The notes below the pieces were generated by a model. The model ran no database searches, was not told the DNA's origin, and saw only the letters and a program-made list of their open reading frames with translations. Shown here in pieces: positions 1 to 6,509 of a stretch of DNA of 14,224 nucleotides. Source of the DNA: Prevotellaceae bacterium UBA1720 (GTDB lineage: Bacteria; Bacteroidota; Bacteroidia; Bacteroidales; Bacteroidaceae); contig DCIS01000021.1 of NCBI GenBank assembly GCA_002317475.1, forward strand, positions 1,038-15,261. Reading direction: 5' to 3'. Position 1 is the stretch's first letter; each line of letters starts with the position of its first letter. The translations under genes and the position numbers were made by a program.

Positions 1-1
1 C

Positions 2-253
2 AAACTGATTGCCGGACAGGACGCAAACGCATACATCCAGATCGTGGCAGCCATGTCACGTATGGAGGTAGGGAAGCCTCTCTCCCCGCTGACACATACT
101 CGAAAAGAACATTCAGTGCTTTCCGACTTCTCCCCGAGCGGGGAGAGGGCCTCGCAAAGCGAGAGAGCTGGCGCAGTGAATGCAGAGCCCTACGGCGACG
201 AATGGATGATGGCACAAATTCTGGAGGGTTGGAGACTAGCAAACAAGTATTAA
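2..253 (+). CDS. 3' end of an unrecognised protein (partial)
   Basis: An open frame enters at the left edge and ends at TAA 251-253, giving 83 visible C-terminal residues. The first part (about residues 1-25, including DANAYIQIVAAMSRMEVGK) reads like ordinary protein. The middle is translated from the intergenic repeat at 94-147 and is rich in Ser, Arg and Glu, so it is probably not a conserved domain. The last residues (GDEWMMAQILEGWRLANKY) again look protein-like. I do not recognise the family. Frame 1 is also open, to 330, so frame choice is not secure. The repeat has either been read into the gene's tail or has replaced its original end. The smalltalk-like gene follows on the same strand 117 bp downstream. 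Confidence 0.4.
   Translation, partial: KLIAGQDANAYIQIVAAMSRMEVGKPLSPLTHTRKEHSVLSDFSPSGERASQSERAGAVNAEPYGDEWMMAQILEGWRLANKY
94..147 (+). repeat. Intergenic repeat, left copy
   Basis: The sequence starting ACATACTCGAAAAGAACATT and running to the CCCC at 132-135 matches, on the opposite strand, the sequence at 310-350. There are two C/T substitutions and a 2-bp length difference. It ends in a hairpin with 7-bp arms (TCTCCCC 129-135, GGGGAGA 140-146) and a 4-nt loop. Together the copies look like the ends of a MITE-like element of about 257 bp or two inverted copies of a dispersed repeat. No target duplication is visible. Confidence 0.75.
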
Positions 254-301
254 CCTATAAAATCCGTATTTGCCCCTCAGCGGACGAATGTAACCATCCT
301 C

Positions 302-350
302 CCCCTTTAGGGGAAGTCGAAAAGCACTAAATGTTCTTTTCGAGTATGTA
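302..350 (-). repeat. Intergenic repeat, right (inverted) copy
   Basis: Read on the minus strand this is the same element as at 94-135, beginning ACATACTCGAAAAGAACATT and ending in a shorter C-rich/G-rich hairpin (CCCC 302-305, loop TTTA, GGGG 310-313). The two hairpins face inward. The outer edge lies about 20 bp before the smalltalk-like start codon, so the element probably contributes that gene's 5' untranslated region. Confidence 0.75.
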
Positions 351-370
351 TCAAAAGAGAGGGGGTCTGT

Positions 371-475
371 ATGAAGAAAGAAACCATAAAGTGGGCTGTT
401 CAGATACTGATTAGTATTCTGACCGCCATCGCAACTGCACTGGGAACGAGCTCCTGCATAGCAGGAGAATTATAA
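371..475 (+). CDS. Smalltalk-family micropeptide (34 aa)
   Basis: The 34-residue product starts MKKETIKWAVQILISILTAI and ends with TSSCIAGEL. Size and pattern (basic start, K-W, I/L/S/T/A helix, then a TSSC-type end) match what I know as the smalltalk protein family of Bacteroides and Prevotella. That family is usually found after an HU-like DNA-binding gene and before a PGRP-type amidase. A purine-rich GAGAGGGGG lies about 6 bp before the ATG, an unusually good binding site for this phylum. The peptide is laid out like a lipoprotein signal peptide: basic residues 2-7, hydrophobic segment 8-25, and Cys29 with only five residues after it. The lipobox is imperfect (T-S-S-C). The function is unknown. 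The stop codon lies inside a tandem repeat. Neither usual neighbour is visible here. Confidence 0.75.
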   Translation: MKKETIKWAVQILISILTAIATALGTSSCIAGEL

Positions 476-592
476 ATTATAAATTATAAATTATAAATTA
501 TAAATTGAGGGAAGTTAAAAATTAAAAATTAAAAATTAAGATTTAAGATTGGGGAAAATAAGAATTAAAAATTAAAAATTATAATTTGGGGG
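468..592. repeat. AT-rich 7-bp tandem repeats
   Basis: Three short arrays share a 7-bp period. AAATTAT runs from 468 to 506, with four full units plus partial ends. TTAAAAA x3 then TTAAGAT x2 occupies 515-549. TTAAAAA x2 then TTATAAT occupies 565-585. G-runs separate them. They fill the convergent gap between the micropeptide and the symporter gene. No clear intrinsic terminator was found for either gene. Confidence 0.9.
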
Positions 593-621
593 TTCTTCTC
601 TCTCTTTTTTACCCCTCATAA

Positions 622-2061
622 TCAAACTGCCGTCCGTGTGAACAGGGAAGATATGTGGGCTATCAGAATGCTCATGATCAGTCCACCTGCACCATACAGG
701 AAGAGGTTGACGTCAGTACAATAGGCCAGGTAGAAGACGAAAGCTGTGCCTGACGCGAAACCCAGAAGGGCGGGACGAGCACCTACACGAGGCATGAAAA
801 CACCAATGAAGAAGAGGCTGCCCAAACCGCTGGTGAGAAGACCAAGGATGGTGTTGAAATAATCGATGAGGGAAAGGATATTCCATGAAGCCATCAACAA
901 AGCCAGACAGACACCAATGATACCTGTGACAAAGGATGACCAGCGTGCTGTCAGCAACAGGGATTGGTCTGAAGACATCGGGCGTAGACGCTTGTAGAAG
1001 TCGATGGTGAAGGCTGTGGAGACACTGTTGATATTGCTGCTGACGGTGCTCATGGTAGCTGCAAAGATGGCAGCAATGAGCAGTCCGGCAATGCCCTGAG
1101 GCATCTTGGCCATCATGAAATATGGCAGGATGGTGTCACCCGAGCACATCGTGGGATCTAGTTCGCCAGGGTGTGTCTGGATGAACGTATAAAGACCTGT
1201 ACCGATAAAATAAAAGACGAGCGAGACGCAGATACACATGAAGGCATTGAGCACGATGCTGCGTGATGCGCTGCGTACATCGGGTGTGGTGACATATCGC
1301 TGAATGACGGTCTGGTCGCTGGTGTAGGATATGAGATTGTTGGCCAAACCACCTACAATGGCCACCCAGAAGGTGACGGTGCGATAGTCCCATGACCAGT
1401 CAAAGAGTTGCATCTTGTGAGCTTCTGAGGCAATCCCGAAGTAACCCTCTACCCCACCCTCGGTGTGGAACATCAGCCAGAAAGCAAGGAAGAAAGCACC
1501 ACCCACCAGTACGGCTCCCTGAATGACGTCGCCCCATATCACTGCCTCAATGCCACCCATGGCGCAATAGGCTACGGTGACAATGCCAATCAAAAGAATG
1601 CACAGGACAATGTCAATACCTGTGACAGCTGACAGAGCAAGGCTGGGCAGATAGATGATCAATGCCGTACGTGCCAGCATGTAGATGATGAACATGGCGC
1701 TGGAGACGAGCCGGGTGGTAAGATTGAAACGCTGTTCCAGATACTCGTAGGCACTGGTGATGTTGGCATTACGGAAATATGGCAGATAGTAACGTATGAC
1801 AAAAAGCGCAACGATGACCGTAGTGGCCAGGATGGGATAATAAGTCCAGTTGGTGGCATAGACCTTGGCCGGAATGCCCATGAAGGTAAGCGAACTGACC
1901 ATCGTGGCATAGATACTGATGCCTGCTGCCCACCAAGGTATGCGTCCACCACCACGGAAGAAGTCGTTGGTGTTCTGGTTGCGATGCATGAAATACACAC
2001 CGATACAGAGCATCAGCATGAGGTACAGGGCAAGCGTTATCCAGTTGAGAGTTCCGAACAT
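622..2061 (-). CDS. Sodium:solute symporter (SSS family)
   Basis: This 479-residue polytopic membrane protein is of usual SSS length, with about 13 hydrophobic segments from residue 7 onward. Family features include the early YATMVSSLTF segment in the first core helix. Another is the AATMSTVSSNINSVSTAF stretch (about residues 334-351), whose Ser/Thr cluster corresponds to the Na2 sodium site region of this fold. Substrate cannot be read from sequence; sialic acid, sugar, amino acid and iodide carriers all belong here. It follows the secreted amidase on the same strand with a 54-bp gap, so the two are probably co-transcribed. Uptake of a cell-wall breakdown product is conceivable but only inferred. 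The gap before it is filled by 7-bp repeats. The ATG start fits the family. Confidence 0.9.
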   Translation of the reverse strand: MFGTLNWITLALYLMLMLCIGVYFMHRNQNTNDFFRGGGRIPWWAAGISIYATMVSSLTFMGIPAKVYATNWTYYPILATTVIVALFVIRYYLPYFRNANITSAYEYLEQRFNLTTRLVSSAMFIIYMLARTALIIYLPSLALSAVTGIDIVLCILLIGIVTVAYCAMGGIEAVIWGDVIQGAVLVGGAFFLAFWLMFHTEGGVEGYFGIASEAHKMQLFDWSWDYRTVTFWVAIVGGLANNLISYTSDQTVIQRYVTTPDVRSASRSIVLNAFMCICVSLVFYFIGTGLYTFIQTHPGELDPTMCSGDTILPYFMMAKMPQGIAGLLIAAIFAATMSTVSSNINSVSTAFTIDFYKRLRPMSSDQSLLLTARWSSFVTGIIGVCLALLMASWNILSLIDYFNTILGLLTSGLGSLFFIGVFMPRVGARPALLGFASGTAFVFYLAYCTDVNLFLYGAGGLIMSILIAHISSLFTRTAV

Positions 2062-2063
2062 GG

Positions 2064-2113
2064 TTGAGGGGTTAGAGCTTAGAGTTGAGAGATGAGAGAT
2101 GAGGGATGAGCGA
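2064..2113. repeat. 7-bp tandem repeats between amidase and symporter genes
   Basis: The plus strand reads TTGAGGG, then one extra G, then TTAGAGC, TTAGAGT, TGAGAGA, TGAGAGA, TGAGGGA and TGAGCGA in 7-bp register. This array makes up nearly all of the 54-bp gap between the amidase stop and the symporter start, so it forms the symporter's translation-initiation region on the minus strand. Confidence 0.85.
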
Positions 2114-2115
2114 GG

Positions 2116-3375
2116 TTATTTGGGCAGTAGTTCGATGGCGTCAGACATGGAGATCTGATGGTTGCCCTTATAGGCTACGAGGAAGGCATCGGGGAATGTC
2201 TCGCGCACCTTCTCGAGGAGTTTGCGTGCACCAGCATAATCCTTGGTTGTGCCACAGAGGTACTTGTAGAGTCCGTCACGTTCTACGACCAGGAGGTCTT
2301 TCAGTCCCTTGAATCTTGGATCAGTGGGTTGCAGTTTGGCACGTAGTGAGAATATCTGCACACTGAAGAGAAGTGGCTCGTCGAGTTCCTCGGGTTCCTC
2401 GGTATCTACAAGCAATTTGGAATCCTGTGATTCTTTTGTAACAACAGGTTTGGTGGGGGTGACCGTAGTCTGCGTAACTGCCGTCTGAGTAGTAGTGGCT
2501 GCAGTAGCAGTGGTAGTAGCAGATGTTGGTTGAGTGGTAACGGGTTGAACTACAGTGGGCTGCGTAGTGGTGGGTTGCGTTGTTTCAGCCTGTGCAGGCT
2601 TTGCGTCAGCCAGATAGGTTTCTGTCAACTTCTCAGGTCCCTTGCCCTCGGGGATGACGTTCTGGTTGGATTTACCACCTGTGCGTCGGAGTAGCGCCAA
2701 GGTGCTCTGTATCTTGTCCCTGTCCACCGTCTCGTTGTAATCCTTCAATCCACGATAGATGCATTGAGCGATTTCCTCTTGTCCCTCCTTGCTGGTCATG
2801 TAGCGCTCCTCGCTGGGAGTAGAGAGGAAACCTATCTCCGTGAGAATAGCAGGCATCTGTGTGTAGAGGCATACATAGTAACGCTCGCGCTTTACGCCAC
2901 GACTGATGGGACGACCCACCTGGCCGTAGTATTTCTGCATCATCCAGGCCATAAGCTCGCTCTTCTGAATATTCTTCTTGCGCAGACGTTCCAGGTTACG
3001 GTCGTTGGTACCGTCCTGAGGACCATAGAAAGTCTCTGTGCCACAGATGGTGTTGACACCAGGTGCGAAGTTGACATGAACGCTGAGGAACAGTTCGGCA
3101 TTGGCACTGTTGGCAAAGACACAACGCTGGTCGAGTGTGAGGTATTTGTCGTACTCACGTGTCAGTTTGACCGTGATGCCGGGAATGTTGGCACGAACCA
3201 ATTCGGCTACACGCTTGGCAATCTTAAGATTGATGTCCTTCTCCATCGTCATCGATGTCTCGCAACCGTGATCATTGCCGCCATGACCGGGGTCAATAAC
3301 CCAGACTTTGCGAACCTTTGCCGTGAGGATAATAGGACAAATCAGTGTAAAAAATAAAAATATGTATCTGCGCAT
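2116..3375 (-). CDS. Secreted N-acetylmuramoyl-L-alanine amidase (Amidase_3) with SPOR-like C-terminus
   Basis: This zinc amidase cuts the bond between N-acetylmuramic acid and L-alanine in peptidoglycan. The product is 419 residues. A signal peptide (MRRYIFLFFTLICPIILTAK) leads straight into the catalytic domain. The expected metal and catalytic residues are present: His31 in DPGHGG, Glu45 in MEKDINL, His100 in SVHVN and Glu180 in LTEIGF. A Thr/Gln/Pro-rich linker (about 255-325) precedes a region at about 335-419 (FSVQIFSL through AYKGN) that resembles a SPOR domain, which binds denuded glycan at the septum. A longer reading from 3405 was rejected. It starts upstream of where transcription should begin given the TACATTTG element at 3403-3410, and it would bury the signal peptide. 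A role in daughter-cell separation is inferred. Confidence 0.92.
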   Translation of the reverse strand: MRRYIFLFFTLICPIILTAKVRKVWVIDPGHGGNDHGCETSMTMEKDINLKIAKRVAELVRANIPGITVKLTREYDKYLTLDQRCVFANSANAELFLSVHVNFAPGVNTICGTETFYGPQDGTNDRNLERLRKKNIQKSELMAWMMQKYYGQVGRPISRGVKRERYYVCLYTQMPAILTEIGFLSTPSEERYMTSKEGQEEIAQCIYRGLKDYNETVDRDKIQSTLALLRRTGGKSNQNVIPEGKGPEKLTETYLADAKPAQAETTQPTTTQPTVVQPVTTQPTSATTTATAATTTQTAVTQTTVTPTKPVVTKESQDSKLLVDTEEPEELDEPLLFSVQIFSLRAKLQPTDPRFKGLKDLLVVERDGLYKYLCGTTKDYAGARKLLEKVRETFPDAFLVAYKGNHQISMSDAIELLPK

Positions 3376-3402
3376 GAACGGGCATATAGGGGTTTCAACG
3401 TG

Positions 3403-3410
3403 CAAATGTA
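3403..3410 (-). promoter_or_regulatory. -7 promoter element of the amidase-symporter unit
   Basis: The minus strand reads TACATTTG, matching the Bacteroidetes TAnnTTTG element. Transcription would start near 3397, leaving a leader of roughly 20 nt to the ATG at 3375. A clear TTTG at -33 is not seen. Confidence 0.6.
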
Positions 3411-3454
3411 CAAAAATTTAGGCACTTATACGTTATGGTTTGCAAAAAAAGTAG

Positions 3455-3462
3455 TAATTTTG
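3455..3462 (+). promoter_or_regulatory. -7 promoter element of the 67-aa gene
   Basis: TAATTTTG matches TAnnTTTG and ends only 4 nt before the ATG at 3467. A TTTG at 3439-3442 is present, but the 12-bp gap is shorter than usual for a -33 element. If this is the real promoter, the transcript has almost no leader. Confidence 0.55.
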
Positions 3463-3466
3463 CAAC

Positions 3467-3670
3467 ATGAGCGATGGAAATTTCAATAGGGCCTTATTGC
3501 CCCATACCCCTTATGCCAGTGGCATGAAAGCTGGCAAACAGATAGCCAAGATGAAGGCTGTGGAGGTCTTCAAGGCACAACTGAAAAGAATCTGCCCCAC
3601 CCTTGATGAGGAAAACATCAAGCATGAGGCAGAATTATTTGAGCACGAACTGAGTGCTAAACTACAGTGA
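3467..3670 (+). CDS. Small conserved-looking hypothetical protein (67 aa)
   Basis: The product begins MSDGNFNRALLPHTPYASGM and continues as a charged, helix-forming protein (AGKQIAKMKAVEVFKAQL, then DEENIKHEAELFEHELSAKL). It has no signal peptide or membrane segment. I recall similar short proteins starting with an NRxLLP...Y.SG.xAG pattern in Bacteroidales, but no function for them. The gene has its own promoter-like element, transcribes away from the amidase, and ends inside the 3' end of purT (14 bp tail-to-tail overlap). The proximity of the -7 element to the ATG suggests leaderless expression. Alternatively translation could begin at Met20 (3524), which would drop the part I think is conserved. 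Confidence 0.7.
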   Translation: MSDGNFNRALLPHTPYASGMKAGKQIAKMKAVEVFKAQLKRICPTLDEENIKHEAELFEHELSAKLQ

Positions 3671-4820
3671 CTTTTGCAGCCAGTGACTTGCACTTGTCAC
3701 GGAGCGCGTCCTGTGAGGCATTGAGATCGTCCCAGCAAACGACAACACCCATACGGCGACCCACATGTGCAACGGGTTTCTTAAAGATACGGATATCCGT
3801 GCATGAAGCAGCGCAGACATCTGCTACACCTGTATAGTCAGGTTTGTCTGTCTCAACCTCAGAGAGGATGACGGCCGAGGTACCTTGGCGATAAAGGGTG
3901 ATCTCGGGGATGGGCAGATGAAGCACGGCACGTGCATGAAGCTCGAACTCAGAGAGGTTCTGTGTCTGTGCCAGGGTAACCATACCCGTGTCATGTGGAC
4001 GAGGAGACAGTTCGCTGAAGATGACACCCTCCTTCTCACTGACAAAGAATTCCACACCCCAGATACCAGCACCTGTCAGTGCAGCAGTAACCTTGGCAGC
4101 CATATCCTGTGCAACCTTCAGATGTTCAGAATTCATGACACGTGGCTGGAAACTTTCACGATAGTCGCCCCCCTTCTGAACATGACCGATAGGTGCGCAG
4201 AAAAGAGTGTTGCCATTCTGCTGGGTGACGGTGAGAAGGGTGATCTCGTAGTCGAAAGGTATGAACTGCTCTACGATAACCTCTTTCAAATCACCACGTG
4301 CACCACCACAGGCACACTCCCATGCAGCGGGCAGTTCTTCGGGTGTGTCTACCTTGCTCTGACCATGACCACTACTGCTCATCAAGGGTTTGATAATGCA
4401 GGGGAAACCAATTTCACGTGATGCTTCAACCAACTCCTCGTATGTCTTGGCATACTGATAGTTAGCGGTCTTCAAACCAAGTTCAGTATGAGCCAGTTCA
4501 CGGATGGCCTTACGGTTCATGGTGAAGTTCACGGCACGTGCACTGGGTACAACCTGTATGCCACGCTCCTCACACTCGAACAGTTTCTCTGTACGGATGG
4601 CTTCAATCTCAGGAACGATGATGTCGGGATTGACCTCCTCGACCACCTTCATCAAGGCATCACCATCCAACATACTGAATACTCGACGCTCGTCTGCCAC
4701 CTGCATGGCGGGTGCATCATCATAACTGTCGCAAGCTACGACATACTGTCCTAATCTTTTACAAGCTATGACGAACTCTTTACCCAGTTCGCCACTGCCT
4801 AACAATAAAATCTTTTTCAC
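3657..4820 (-). CDS. purT: Formate-dependent phosphoribosylglycinamide formyltransferase (GAR transformylase 2)
   Basis: PurT uses ATP and formate to formylate GAR in de novo purine synthesis, without folate. The 387 residues match the usual length of about 390. Visible features are the N-terminal GSGELGKE (8-15), the VPEIEAI segment (69-75), and the ATP-grasp core with PCIIKPLMSSSGHGQS (140-155). EQFIPFDYEITLL (184-196) and FSELSPRPHDTGMVTL (268-283, metal and phosphate binding) follow. The start codon is GTG; an in-frame TAG lies 15 bp upstream, so no longer start exists, and GTG gives the normal family N-terminus (MKKILLLGSG). It lies 18 bp after the DUF4301 gene and is probably co-transcribed with it. 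Its stop overlaps the convergent 67-aa gene by 14 bp. Confidence 0.96.
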   Translation of the reverse strand: MKKILLLGSGELGKEFVIACKRLGQYVVACDSYDDAPAMQVADERRVFSMLDGDALMKVVEEVNPDIIVPEIEAIRTEKLFECEERGIQVVPSARAVNFTMNRKAIRELAHTELGLKTANYQYAKTYEELVEASREIGFPCIIKPLMSSSGHGQSKVDTPEELPAAWECACGGARGDLKEVIVEQFIPFDYEITLLTVTQQNGNTLFCAPIGHVQKGGDYRESFQPRVMNSEHLKVAQDMAAKVTAALTGAGIWGVEFFVSEKEGVIFSELSPRPHDTGMVTLAQTQNLSEFELHARAVLHLPIPEITLYRQGTSAVILSEVETDKPDYTGVADVCAASCTDIRIFKKPVAHVGRRMGVVVCWDDLNASQDALRDKCKSLAAKVTVV

Positions 4821-4838
4821 CTTTGTATTTACTATCTA

Positions 4839-6356
4839 TTATTGATGTTGATCTCTCAGAAGATCATTTACTGTCTTAACGGGGTTGAAGGTCTCCAGTG
4901 GAACCTCCACGAAAACGGTGTTCCAGTTGCTCATGGCACCATTCCACAGTCCGGGAAGTTCGAGTGCCTTGAGTTCACGTCCACTCTTGCTCTTGTAGGA
5001 AATGAAGCCCGTAGCGGGATCAACGAACTTAGGCAAGTCGAACTTGTCACCCTTATAATCGCGGATAGCGCAAACGAGGTCAACGGGATTGAAGTGAGTG
5101 CCCTGGGTGAACATCTTCATGTACTCCTCGTTGTTGGTGTCAATCTGGCTGCTCTCGAGAATCTGCAGGCTAACACTGCCATCAGGATTGTATGCAAGGA
5201 ATGGACCACCACCGGGCTCGCCGACATTCTTCACAACACCACAGACACGCATAGGACGATTGAGGATCTTGCGAAGAAGGATAACCAGTTCGGCATCCTC
5301 GAGGTCCTTGAGACCGGGCATATCTGTGAACAACTCGTGACGAACGAAATGTATCATTTCCAGTACCTGCTCATGACTGTACTTACCCGAGTCAAGCAGG
5401 TTGATGTATTCAAACACCTTCTTCTGCAAGCTTACCAAGACACCAGCAATGACCTGCTTGTAGGTAACGGTGGGCTGCTTCAGACGATCGGGCACTACAT
5501 TGTCGATATTCTTGATGAAGACAACATCGCTCTGCAGGTCGCTCAGATTCTGAATCAAAGCACCATGACCACCTGGACGGAACAGCAACTTGCCATCATC
5601 GGTGCGGAAGGGTTCGTTGTCCATGGTAGCAGCAAGGGTGTCTGTGCTGGGCTTCTGCTCGCTGAAACTGACATGATACTTGATGCCATACTGCTGTTCG
5701 TATTCGGGAAGAACACGTTCTACCAGCTCCTCGAACAACTCGCGATGCTCGGTGCTGACGGTGAAGTGAACATCTGCCTCACCACGACTGCTGGCATAGA
5801 GCGCTGCCTCTACGAGATGCTCCTCCAGTGGGGTACGTGCTTCGTCAGCATAGCTGTGGAACTGAAGCAAGCCCTTGGGCAACTGACCATAGTTCAGACC
5901 ATCAGCGCCTAACATATTGGCTACAACAGACTTATAGTCACCCTCGGCTATCAGGGCATCAACTCCCTTGCCTTCATTTACATGGCATGCATCATCCAGG
6001 GCAGCAAAGAATGCAAAGTCGTGGATATGCTCGAAATACTTCTTCTCGAAATCAGTGGTGGGAACGTCATATTCAGCATCCAGGAACTCGAACATGTTCT
6101 TGAACATACGACTGGCAGCACCGCTGGCAGGAACGAACTTGGTGATATGGTGACCCTCCTCCATATAAGCCTTCCAGGCAGAAACATACTGGGCTGTCTC
6201 TTCGTCTGTGGGGCGAAGAATGCCATTGCCAACTGAAGCTGCTGCACGAAGTTTCAAGAAGGGGAAACCCGTACGGAAATTCTCTAACTGAGCTGTAATC
6301 TGCTCTTCACTGATGCCCTTCTGGAGAAGCATCTCTTTGTCTTGAGGTGTTAACAT
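4839..6356 (-). CDS. DUF4301 family protein, possible nucleotidyltransferase-like fold
   Basis: The 505-residue product fits DUF4301, a Bacteroidetes family I know only as uncharacterised. Its motifs resemble UDP-sugar pyrophosphorylases. FVPASGAASRMFK (74-86) resembles the N-terminal G-x-G-S/T-R-M nucleotide loop. FSEQKPSTDT (231-240) is followed by RPGGHGAL (260-267) and FIKNIDNVVPD (280-290), like the PGGHG and IxNxDN elements. GEPGGGPF (379-386) comes later. This fold assignment is inference. The frame opens at a GTG at 6383, but that codon lies inside the -7 element TAAATTTG. The ATG at 6356 (MLTPQDKEMLL) is therefore chosen and agrees with the family start as I recall it. purT follows by 18 bp. 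The protein looks cytoplasmic, with no signal or membrane segment. Confidence 0.88.
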   Translation of the reverse strand: MLTPQDKEMLLQKGISEEQITAQLENFRTGFPFLKLRAAASVGNGILRPTDEETAQYVSAWKAYMEEGHHITKFVPASGAASRMFKNMFEFLDAEYDVPTTDFEKKYFEHIHDFAFFAALDDACHVNEGKGVDALIAEGDYKSVVANMLGADGLNYGQLPKGLLQFHSYADEARTPLEEHLVEAALYASSRGEADVHFTVSTEHRELFEELVERVLPEYEQQYGIKYHVSFSEQKPSTDTLAATMDNEPFRTDDGKLLFRPGGHGALIQNLSDLQSDVVFIKNIDNVVPDRLKQPTVTYKQVIAGVLVSLQKKVFEYINLLDSGKYSHEQVLEMIHFVRHELFTDMPGLKDLEDAELVILLRKILNRPMRVCGVVKNVGEPGGGPFLAYNPDGSVSLQILESSQIDTNNEEYMKMFTQGTHFNPVDLVCAIRDYKGDKFDLPKFVDPATGFISYKSKSGRELKALELPGLWNGAMSNWNTVFVEVPLETFNPVKTVNDLLRDQHQ

Positions 6357-6382
6357 ATAAGTATGGTTTTCGGTTTTCGTCA

Positions 6383-6390
6383 CAAATTTA
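6383..6390 (-). promoter_or_regulatory. -7 promoter element of the DUF4301-purT unit
   Basis: The minus strand reads TAAATTTG, matching TAnnTTTG. It overlaps the upstream GTG of the open frame, which excludes that codon as the start. Predicted transcription start is near 6377, about 20 nt before the ATG at 6356. It sits back to back with the relA promoter. Confidence 0.6.
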
Positions 6391-6434
6391 CTAAAAAAGA
6401 TTTAATAAGGTCCTATTTTCTCAAGATTATTTCG

Positions 6435-6442
6435 TAACTTTG
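6435..6442 (+). promoter_or_regulatory. -7 promoter element of relA-mutS2
   Basis: TAACTTTG matches TAnnTTTG, about 68 bp before the relA ATG. The -33 region holds only a weak TTTT (6416-6419). The leader carries a direct repeat of TGCGTAC (6455-6461 and 6492-6498) of unknown meaning. Confidence 0.55.
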
Positions 6443-6509
6443 GCAAAGATAAACATGCGTACATCATATAAATATAATAATTACCTGACTGTGCGTACTA
6501 AAAAAGAAG

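Noticed and set aside
1..330. Frame-1 open reading frame to 330
   Set aside because: Its product is rich in Arg, Cys and Pro and looks like translated repeat; the frame ending at 253 has more protein-like composition at both ends. The choice is not certain.
468..592. CRISPR-like array
   Set aside because: Units are 7 bp with no spacers between them, so this is a simple tandem repeat.
2764..3357. 197-codon open frame on the plus strand
   Set aside because: It is antisense to the amidase catalytic domain, whose four metal and catalytic residues are all present on the minus strand.
3376..3405. Ten-residue N-terminal extension of the amidase (start at 3405)
   Set aside because: The -7 promoter element lies at 3403-3410, so this codon would be upstream of the transcript, and the extension would precede an otherwise standard signal peptide.
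4842..5912. 356-codon open frame on the plus strand
   Set aside because: It lies wholly antisense to the DUF4301 gene, whose motifs and neighbours support the minus strand. Its product shows no recognisable domain, and long antisense frames arise from the codon pattern of the real gene.
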